Part shown: positions 31,779 through 37,685 of the stretch, piece after piece
Numbering within the stretch: the stretch's first letter is position 1
How the letters are laid out: every line of letters starts with the position of its first letter
DNA from: DSBG01 sp049975365
GTDB taxonomy: Bacteria > Desulfobacterota > Desulfomonilia > UBA1062
Direction of reading: 5' to 3'
Length of the DNA: 37,685 nt
Assembly (NCBI GenBank): GCA_049975365.1
Contig: JBNGDS010000028.1
Coordinates: forward strand, 1-37,685
The notes under the pieces: model-generated
What the model saw: only the letters and a program-made list of their open reading frames with translations
Told to the model about the DNA's origin: nothing
Databases searched by the model: none
Made by a program: the position numbers and the translations under genes

Positions 31779-33042
31779 ATTCTCTGTTGTAGGACTCGGG
31801 CGGGTTGGGAGATCGATGCTCGACATCCTCTGTGCTGCCGGACATACCCCTGCATGGGTAGTGACAAGCAAAACCGCGCCACCCGGTGTCTTGTCCTATC
31901 GAACGATCCCTGAACATCCTGGCCAGACTCAGATAGTCTTCATCGCTGTTCCTGACGCATCTATATCAAAGATAGCCAGGGAGATGGCACAGAAGTGGGG
32001 GGGAGACTGCCAAGGAATCTCCTTTTTCCACTTCAGCGGACTCCTTACCTCGGAAGAGTTGTCCTCTCTCACCTCGTTCGGTGCTGAAGGTGCAAGCCTG
32101 CACCCCCTTCAGTCCATCACAACCGTGGACCAGGCACGTGATTTGCTGAGGAAGAGCTGGTTTACCATTGAAGGTACCCAAGGGTGCATGAAAATAGCAA
32201 GGGAGATCATCTCGTCGATCGGCGCACCCCTCGTGGAGATCACACGGGAGGAAAAGATCTTTTATCACCTCGCTGCCGTCATGGCATCCAATTACCTGGT
32301 GACTGTTCTGAGCCTGGCCCAGGATATCATGTCCCGAACAGGTCTTGAGCTCAAGCACCTGATTCCCCTGGTCAGGGGAACCATCTCAAATGTCGAGGTC
32401 CAGGGTAGTTCCGCACTGACAGGACCTGTCGCCCGTGGTGACTGGTCAACGGTCGAGGCTCACCTCAAAGGGCTTTCCGAACACTTTCCGGATATCGTAG
32501 AGACATACCGGTGTCTGGGAAAGGCGACAGCCATGATCTTGCAGCAGAAATGGCCATGGACATCAGGACTGCACACCAAGATGGTTGACCGAGATGCCCT
32601 GGCGGACAAGGTGAGGATGATGAAAAATCGCGGTATGAAAGTGGTTTTTACCAACGGGTGTTTCGATATCATCCATACCGGCCATGTTTCATACCTTTCC
32701 AAGGCCCGTACGCTTGGGGACTGCCTTGTCGTGGGAATGAATACGGATGCCTCGGTCGGCAGAATCAAGGGACCGGGCAGACCCATCAATGATCAGATTT
32801 CCCGTGCATCCGTACTTGCTGCGCTTGACAGCGTGGACTACATAACACTCTTTGAAGAGGACACCCCGTACGAGCTCATCTCCAGGGTGGTTCCCGATGT
32901 GCTCGTGAAAGGAGGGGACTGGAGATCAGAAGATATCGTGGGTGCCGATATCGTGAAATTCTCCGGGGGTGAGGTGTGCACCATTGAGTTCACGCCGGGG
33001 TACTCCACCTCAGACCTGATCGGAAAGATTCAGAGAGGCTGA
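31768..33042 (+). CDS. DUF2520-type reductase-like domain fused to RfaE2-type nucleotidyltransferase
   Basis: A 424-residue fusion in one unbroken frame. Residues 1-270 show a Rossmann start (FSVVGLGRVGRSML) and HFSGLLTS, ASLHPLQSI and FYHLAAVMASNYLVTVL segments, which are typical of DUF2520 dehydrogenase-like proteins (ketopantoate/6-phosphogluconate dehydrogenase fold). Residues 275-424 match the HldE C-terminal domain (D-glycero-D-manno-heptose-1-phosphate adenylyltransferase): FTNGCFDIIHTGHVSYL with HTGH at 303-306, GMNTDASV and PGYSTSDLIGKI. HldE normally has a sugar kinase in front, so this pairing is unusual. AGGGG supports the ATG. Each half looks intact; the joint role is unknown. 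Confidence 0.85.
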   Translation: MHYRFSVVGLGRVGRSMLDILCAAGHTPAWVVTSKTAPPGVLSYRTIPEHPGQTQIVFIAVPDASISKIAREMAQKWGGDCQGISFFHFSGLLTSEELSSLTSFGAEGASLHPLQSITTVDQARDLLRKSWFTIEGTQGCMKIAREIISSIGAPLVEITREEKIFYHLAAVMASNYLVTVLSLAQDIMSRTGLELKHLIPLVRGTISNVEVQGSSALTGPVARGDWSTVEAHLKGLSEHFPDIVETYRCLGKATAMILQQKWPWTSGLHTKMVDRDALADKVRMMKNRGMKVVFTNGCFDIIHTGHVSYLSKARTLGDCLVVGMNTDASVGRIKGPGRPINDQISRASVLAALDSVDYITLFEEDTPYELISRVVPDVLVKGGDWRSEDIVGADIVKFSGGEVCTIEFTPGYSTSDLIGKIQRG

Positions 33043-33052
33043 GTGTTCGACC

Positions 33053-34117
33053 TTAGAATCCGATCGAGAATCGCAGAAGGTATCGTCTGTCGATGCGCTG
33101 CCCTGCAAAAGCGCCGATCTCCTCTGCATAGGTCAGCACATCGAGCCGAGCCCCCTTCCCGTCTATGCCCAGCCCACCGGTGAGATACCCCTGATAGAGG
33201 CCTGTGCGCAGGCTCAGAATCTGAGCACACCTGAATTCCACCCCGAATCTGATCCGTTTTGCCAGATCATCATCATATTCGATCTGAGAGAAGAGGTCTG
33301 TATAGTCGAAGGCCAGGGTCGCCCTGGTGAATCCCAGGTCAAGATCATGACTGATACCAATATCGATATGCTCGTCGAGATCACGGGCATCCCCAAGATC
33401 ACCGCCGATCATGTTGTTGCCGCTCACCCCGATCCGCGTGTTCTTCACACCGAGTCCGTCAAGTCGGACAATGACACCAGCATCGAGGAGAAAACCGGTG
33501 CCGTCATCCAAATCATCCTGTATGAGGTCGTCGAGATCCTTGGAGACAATATCCAGGACCGTGTACTCTTTGTCGAGGCTCTGTCGCCTGATATACTTTA
33601 CACTTGCCCCGACGAGAACGGTTCCGTTGAAAAGCGGGTGAGCATATCCGACCCCGGCGCCGAAGTCATTGACAACATCGGTGAGGACCTTCGGGTACTG
33701 TCTGTCCCTGACTTCAATATCCATGCGTGCGGTACCGATCAGGCAGAAAGCAAATCTCGGCATGGAAAAATGGGGAAACGCATAGAGCCCGAGGTGTGAT
33801 CTCTCGCCGATATTCTCCCTCAGGAACTGAGCGGTCTCTTGTTCATTGTTGAAGTCCACATCCAAAGCATCACGGTACAGTGAGTAGGTATTCTCGCCGA
33901 CCTCGATTTCCAAAGGCAGGATAGAGGACCTCCGTGTCTTGATATCAGCAAGACCGGATGGATTGTAGAACAGTGCATTCTCGTCATTGGAGACAGCGAC
34001 AAATGCACCCCCCATACCCATGGGGCGCACTCCTTTGTAGATATAGGGGTATTCAGTTGCACCGCAGAACTGGAAGCAGACCACTATCAACGCGACAACC
34101 AGACACGCTCGTTTCAT
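33053..34117 (-). CDS. Outer-membrane beta-barrel protein, PorV/TraF-like
   Basis: A 354-residue exported protein. After a signal peptide (MKRACLVVALIVVCFQFCGA) the segment GVRPMGMGGAFVAVSNDENA and LFYNPSGLADI is the hallmark of PorV/TraF-type and UPF0164 barrel families. The remainder is strand-rich, and it ends RRYLLRFSIGF, a terminal phenylalanine barrel signature. It lies 11 bases downstream of the lipoprotein gene and probably belongs to the same transcript. Its 3' end is ten bases from that of the convergent fusion gene, with no obvious terminator between. The function (transport, secretion or structural) cannot be settled. Confidence 0.8.
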   Translation of the reverse strand: MKRACLVVALIVVCFQFCGATEYPYIYKGVRPMGMGGAFVAVSNDENALFYNPSGLADIKTRRSSILPLEIEVGENTYSLYRDALDVDFNNEQETAQFLRENIGERSHLGLYAFPHFSMPRFAFCLIGTARMDIEVRDRQYPKVLTDVVNDFGAGVGYAHPLFNGTVLVGASVKYIRRQSLDKEYTVLDIVSKDLDDLIQDDLDDGTGFLLDAGVIVRLDGLGVKNTRIGVSGNNMIGGDLGDARDLDEHIDIGISHDLDLGFTRATLAFDYTDLFSQIEYDDDLAKRIRFGVEFRCAQILSLRTGLYQGYLTGGLGIDGKGARLDVLTYAEEIGAFAGQRIDRRYLLRFSIGF

Positions 34118-34128
34118 GAAAGACCTCT

Positions 34129-35064
34129 TCAGTTGAACCCGAGCAGTTCGTTTGAGATAAACGTGCTCAGCGCCGAACCGGAGAAGTTCTCAATGGCAAG
34201 GATAATGTCTTCATCATCAGCACCGGTTCCCAGAACAAGCAGTTCCCGCATGAATGCATCGAATTCTTCTGTAATGTCCTCATCAGCTCCAATTGTCTCG
34301 ATAAGGGTCAGAACAGCGCTATAGACATCGATGAGATCGCTCCTCAGAGAGGTCAGAATGGCTTCGTGCGTATCCAGATACAGGGCAAGATCGCTCAGAA
34401 GAGAGTCAACATCGACACCTTCCGGGAAGACTTCCTTGTAGGCCAGCGTATTGATAGGAATATTTGTTCCCGTCACTTCACCAACACAGAGTCCGATCTG
34501 CAGGATGAAATGCAGTGCGGAGGCCATACCCAGCTGAACACTCTGGTCTTCATCGGGATCGACACCCTGTTCTGTTTGAGATGCAATAAGATTTTCCAGG
34601 ATGGCCTGCGCCTCTTCCAGTGACACGAGCAGATCCTGGATGGTTTCCAGCGTAATGAACCGTGCTTCTTCATTGAACCCAGCCTCAGCTGAGGGTGCGG
34701 CTAAAGCAGAATCCGGATAGAGATCACTCGTGATCTCCAGATTCAGCGCGCTTGCAATGATGTCGAAACTGCTTTCCGCATCAGTGTCGACATTCTCGAT
34801 GACATAGGTGAGATCCACACCTGCCTTCCCCATATACGCGCTGGCCAAAAGGAGTGCAGCCTCGGGTTCAGGGGAGGATGCGTCGTAGTCGTCTGCGAGC
34901 AGGGTGATCACCCTGTCGTAGTCGCCATCATCCAGTGCGATTCTCGCTTCCTCGATATCGGCCAGATCGCTGGAGTCATCGCCGAAGGAATCAAGCATGT
35001 TCGTGTCACAGCCGCACAGGACCAGGAATGCAATCAGGATATATGCACGATAGAGTTTTTTCAT
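34129..35064 (-). CDS. Acidic lipoprotein of unknown function
   Basis: A 311-residue predicted lipoprotein: the signal sequence ends in the lipobox LVLCGC with Cys19 for lipidation. The mature protein is strikingly acidic, with Asp/Glu-rich stretches such as DSFGDDSSDLADIEEARI, and it appears helical (LASAYMGKAGVDL, possibly TPR-like). Few lysine or arginine residues are seen. It is followed after 11 bases by the barrel gene, so the two may act together at the outer membrane. I do not recognise the family. Divergent promoters are likely in the gap to the prenyl synthase gene. Confidence 0.8.
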   Translation of the reverse strand: MKKLYRAYILIAFLVLCGCDTNMLDSFGDDSSDLADIEEARIALDDGDYDRVITLLADDYDASSPEPEAALLLASAYMGKAGVDLTYVIENVDTDAESSFDIIASALNLEITSDLYPDSALAAPSAEAGFNEEARFITLETIQDLLVSLEEAQAILENLIASQTEQGVDPDEDQSVQLGMASALHFILQIGLCVGEVTGTNIPINTLAYKEVFPEGVDVDSLLSDLALYLDTHEAILTSLRSDLIDVYSAVLTLIETIGADEDITEEFDAFMRELLVLGTGADDEDIILAIENFSGSALSTFISNELLGFN

Positions 35065-35127
35065 GGTAGTCTCCTTGCGAGGTTCTCTTTGGTCTTTCTC
35101 TTCGTATCGGAACCCAGTGGATCTTTA

Positions 35128-35156
35128 TTAACATCACACGATAAGATGTGTAAACT
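35128..35156 (+). promoter_or_regulatory. Candidate sigma-70 promoter of the prenyl synthase gene
   Basis: TTAACA (35128-35133) and TAAACT (35151-35156), separated by 17 bases, match five and four of six consensus positions. The same stretch on the other strand holds TTTACA-N18-TAATAA, a weaker candidate for the divergent lipoprotein gene, so the two may overlap. Confidence 0.33.
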
Positions 35157-35248
35157 TTTTCAGCCTGGAGATGATGGGGAACGGACATGCAGGAATCTGG
35201 AGAGGTAGGCATTGCCATTGCAGAATGTGTCTGCTATACCATCTGGGG

Positions 35249-36169
35249 ATGGATGCAGGATTCGAAGACAATCTCAAGAAGATTCTTGTCAGTTCAACAC
35301 CGTTCACCAGCGAGATCGGACACTATATCCTCGATTCGGGAGGAAAACGGCTCAGGCCGAGACTTGTCATGCTCATCGGAAACTCGATCGGGCTGGAGGA
35401 CGAGAATATTCTCCCCCTGGCGTATACCGTGGAGCTCATGCACACTGCAAGCCTGCTGCATGACGATGTGGTGGACGGCACCGAGAGACGACGCTCCATT
35501 CCAACAGCGAATCAGGTCTATGGGGATAAGCCGGCCCTCCTTGCAGGTGATTTTATTTCTGCCTCCGCCCTTGATATCATTCTCAGACTCGGGAATCTTC
35601 AGATCGCGATCGATATGGCCCAGACCATCAAGAAGATGGCTGAAGGAGAATTGAAGGAACTCGAGCACGCGATGCACTTTCACGATAACCTGGATATCTA
35701 CCTTGATATCATCTATCTGAAGACCGCCTCGCTGTTCGAGTTCTGTACCCGTGCGCCGGGGTTCCTCGCAGGACTTGACGAAGACGAGATCGACATATTG
35801 GGATCCTATGGCAGGGCTATCGGCATGGGGTTCCAGATCGTGGATGACATCATTAATCTCACCCCGAACAGGGGAGATACCAAGGATGCCTATAACGATA
35901 TTGTAGAGGGGAAGTCAACTCTGCCATTGGTGATCATGTTCAGAGACAATCCCGGGGTGCTCGCCCATCTCGATGGAATGTCCGATCCGTCTCAGAGACA
36001 GCAGTTCATACTGTCCCATATCAGTCCCGAGATTCTTGCTTCCAGCAGAGAGGTCGCGAAGGAGTACCTCGACAGCGCTGTTCATGTGATGAAGAATACA
36101 CGTTTCCTCACCGAGGAACTCGTGCAGATACCGTCTGCAATCATCGGCCAGCTGGAGGAAAGATTCTGA
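35249..36169 (+). CDS. Polyprenyl diphosphate synthase (IspB/IspA family)
   Basis: A trans-prenyltransferase of about 306 residues that condenses isopentenyl diphosphate with an allylic primer, giving geranylgeranyl or longer diphosphates for quinones or lipids. GGKRLRP, the first aspartate motif HDDVVDGTERRR, a GDFISASAL segment and the second motif VDDIIN are present. In the second motif the final Asp of DDxxD is Asn, as in some GGPP synthases. Ala at the fifth position before the first motif fits a longer product. The frame is open back to ATG 35171, but the extra residues look non-coding; ATG 35225 is also possible. The start is uncertain by up to 78 bases. Confidence 0.85.
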   Translation: MDAGFEDNLKKILVSSTPFTSEIGHYILDSGGKRLRPRLVMLIGNSIGLEDENILPLAYTVELMHTASLLHDDVVDGTERRRSIPTANQVYGDKPALLAGDFISASALDIILRLGNLQIAIDMAQTIKKMAEGELKELEHAMHFHDNLDIYLDIIYLKTASLFEFCTRAPGFLAGLDEDEIDILGSYGRAIGMGFQIVDDIINLTPNRGDTKDAYNDIVEGKSTLPLVIMFRDNPGVLAHLDGMSDPSQRQQFILSHISPEILASSREVAKEYLDSAVHVMKNTRFLTEELVQIPSAIIGQLEERF

Positions 36170-36273
36170 TTGTGGTGGATCGATACGGTCTGGTTCAATT
36201 TCGTGCCTATTGATTTTTGTATTTTTCAACCCTACGTAATTCTGAAGAATTGTATTGTCAGAGGCTGAGCGAA

Positions 36274-37212
36274 TTGGAATACAAAGATTACTATAAGATC
36301 CTGGACGTTGAGAGAAATGCGAGCCAGGATGAGATAAAGAAGAAATACCGGAAACTGGCACGGGATTGCCATCCAGATACCTGTAAGGACGATCCAAACG
36401 CTGAGAAGCGTTTCAAGGAGATCAATGAGGCATACGAGGTCCTCAGGGATCCCGAGAAGCGTCAGCGCCACGATGCACTGGGCAGCAACTGGCAGGACGG
36501 GCAGAGTTTCAGACCGCCTCCAGGCTTCGAGGATATTTTTTCTGGGGCATCGCGCGGTGCATACGGTCCCAGGCATGGTGGCAGAACATTCTCTTTCGAA
36601 TTCGGTCCCGGAGCAGGGCATGGAGGATTCTCAGATTTTTTTGAGTCGCTGTTCGGCGATCTCGGAATGCACCAGCAGTCGGCATCACGGAGAAGCTCGT
36701 CTTTCAAGGGGAGCGATGCTGAAACTGAGCTTACCATATCGCTGGAGGACGCTCACAGGGGAGCATCCAGAGAGGTGTATATCCAGGGCCTCAACGGTGG
36801 AAAGAGATTGAACGTCAAGATCCCATCCGGCGCCCACGACGGGATGAAGATCAGGCTGAGCGGACAGGGTAATGTCGGCCCAGGGGGCTCCGGCGATCTT
36901 TACATGAGGCTCAAGATCACACCCCACGCACGGTATAGACTGGAAGGATTTGATATTGTGATGGATCTTCCGCTTTCTCCATGGGATGCGGCACTTGGAA
37001 CCACCAAGGAGATCGACACACTCGATGGAAAATATGCCCTCAAGATTCCACCCGGTGTGTCCTCCGGTCAGAGGCTGCGTCTCAAGGGAAAGGGTCTGGC
37101 CCATAAAGGGGACCTTTTTGTCCAGATCAAAATCGTGATACCGAAAAAACTGAGTCCAGAAGAGAAGAAGCTTTTTACAGAGCTGAAAAAGATATCAGAC
37201 TTCAGGCCATGA
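36274..37212 (+). CDS. DnaJ-family co-chaperone of the CbpA type
   Basis: A 312-residue J-domain protein that stimulates DnaK ATPase. The J domain begins EYKDYYKILDVERNAS and contains the HPD motif (residues 33-35 from the TTG start). A Gly/Phe-rich region follows (about 80-140) and then two C-terminal substrate-binding domains (ELTISLEDAHRGASREV, and DLYMRLKITPHARYRLEG). There is no zinc-finger domain, as in CbpA. The frame is open back to TTG 36217, but GAGG nine bases before TTG 36274 and the domain start favour the later codon. It is 104 bases after the prenyl synthase and shares a bidirectional terminator with the ComEA-like gene. Confidence 0.9.
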   Translation: MEYKDYYKILDVERNASQDEIKKKYRKLARDCHPDTCKDDPNAEKRFKEINEAYEVLRDPEKRQRHDALGSNWQDGQSFRPPPGFEDIFSGASRGAYGPRHGGRTFSFEFGPGAGHGGFSDFFESLFGDLGMHQQSASRRSSSFKGSDAETELTISLEDAHRGASREVYIQGLNGGKRLNVKIPSGAHDGMKIRLSGQGNVGPGGSGDLYMRLKITPHARYRLEGFDIVMDLPLSPWDAALGTTKEIDTLDGKYALKIPPGVSSGQRLRLKGKGLAHKGDLFVQIKIVIPKKLSPEEKKLFTELKKISDFRP

Positions 37213-37242
37213 AAAAGCCGGTGTTCAAGAACACCGGCTTTT
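37213..37242. terminator. Bidirectional intrinsic terminator
   Basis: AAAAGCCGGTGTTC (37213-37226) pairs perfectly with GAACACCGGCTTTT (37229-37242), giving a GC-rich stem with short A and T tails readable on both strands. It lies between the convergent DnaJ-type gene and the ComEA-like gene and probably ends both transcripts. Confidence 0.88.
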
Positions 37243-37270
37243 CCTCTGATAGAATGCACTTTTTAGAATC

Positions 37271-37615
37271 TTACTGTTTCGCACCTCCCGGTTCATGGCC
37301 TTTCACGTCTTTGTGCCCTGTCGGTTTGTAGGTAGTCTCACCTTCAAGAGTCAGGAAAGGCTTGATTTCCTTCATCCGAGCCTCCCCGATTCCCTTTATC
37401 TTGATGAGATCATCCAATGACGTGAACGGTCCGTTTGCCTGTCTGAAATCGACGATGTTCTGTGCGACCTTATCACCCACTCCGGGCAGCCATGTGAGCT
37501 CTTCCACGGTAGCAGTATTCACATTGATCGTACCGTGTTGTCCCCCGTAAGCCACCATACCACACGCAAGTGTCAAGATCACAACCTCCAAAAACAACAG
37601 TCCAAACCTCTTCAT
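37271..37615 (-). CDS. ComEA-like helix-hairpin-helix secreted protein
   Basis: A 114-residue exported protein: a hydrophobic signal segment (about 1-23), then two helix-hairpin-helix motifs, NVNTATVEELTWLPGVGDKV and LDDLIKIKGIGEARMKEI, the layout of ComEA, which binds DNA at the cell surface during uptake. The C-terminus is a short charged tail. GAGAGGAGG, five bases before the ATG, is a strong ribosome site. It is convergent with the DnaJ-type gene. Many bacteria carry such short HHH proteins without being transformable, so a competence role is only a possibility, though a ComF-type gene is present 7 kb away. Confidence 0.86.
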   Translation of the reverse strand: MKRFGLLFLEVVILTLACGMVAYGGQHGTINVNTATVEELTWLPGVGDKVAQNIVDFRQANGPFTSLDDLIKIKGIGEARMKEIKPFLTLEGETTYKPTGHKDVKGHEPGGAKQ

Positions 37616-37685
37616 AAAACCTCCTCTCGTTTTTTTTCATCTAGGATGCGGATTCTTGTAAAAAAATATACATTCGAGCTGAATA

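Noticed and set aside
1..37685. tRNA, rRNA, CRISPR array, insertion sequence or prophage
   Set aside because: No cloverleaf with conserved arms, no repeat-spacer pattern, no transposase or integrase motif and no terminal repeats were seen on either strand.

Overview
The window looks like a chromosomal segment of an anaerobic deltaproteobacterium (Desulfobacterota in the broad sense). The reasons are the order site-2 protease - trpS - scpA - scpB, the EF-G-like / helical-repeat / Mog-type operon, a pyruvate:ferredoxin oxidoreductase operon with NuoE/F/G-like partners, and NtrC-type signalling beside an exopolysaccharide export module. No phage, transposon, CRISPR array, tRNA or rRNA was recognised. 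Base composition looks even and genes are packed tightly, many with ATGA or GTGA overlaps. The lineage is inferred from gene content only.

Layout. 1-2610 (+): end of an M50 protease gene, then trpS, scpA and scpB. 2724-4178 (-): a PilZ-methyltransferase fusion, divergent from a hybrid histidine kinase (4566-6569, +). 6693-9713 (-): an overlapping three-gene operon of an EF-G-like GTPase, a helical-repeat protein and a Mog/MoaB protein. 9860-10807 (+): holB. 10922-11632 (-): an Smr-domain gene, preceded on the same strand by a strong promoter and an intrinsic terminator that together look like a small-RNA gene or an attenuator. 11808-12722 (+): a LysR regulator. 12978-19021 (+): a seven-gene operon with four POR subunits followed by NuoE-, NuoF- and NuoG/HoxU-like subunits. 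19441-20910 (+): ffh. 20971-30071 (+): a soluble sensor kinase and sigma-54-type regulator, then five exopolysaccharide genes (export protein, beta-barrel, chain-length regulator, ATPase, tyrosine autokinase). 30193-33042 (+): a ComF-type gene, an unrecognised gene and a DUF2520-RfaE2 fusion. 33053-35064 (-): an acidic lipoprotein and an outer-membrane protein. 35249-37212 (+): a polyprenyl diphosphate synthase and a CbpA-type DnaJ protein. 37271-37615 (-): a ComEA-like secreted protein.

How the parts may work together. The POR/NuoEFG operon suggests an enzyme that passes electrons from 2-oxoacid oxidation to NAD(P), or links NAD(H) and ferredoxin by bifurcation or confurcation. The adjacent LysR gene, a 33-bp-spaced repeat and a sigma-70-like promoter suggest local control. 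The kinase-regulator pair and the five exopolysaccharide genes form one closely spaced block resembling the accessory part of XrtA-type exopolysaccharide loci, but no glycosyltransferase or exosortase is present in the window.

The items most worth following up are the POR-NuoEFG operon, the DUF2520-RfaE2 fusion, the AAA-LysM-SPOR protein, the PilZ-methyltransferase fusion and the candidate small RNA with two anti-Shine-Dalgarno-like segments.
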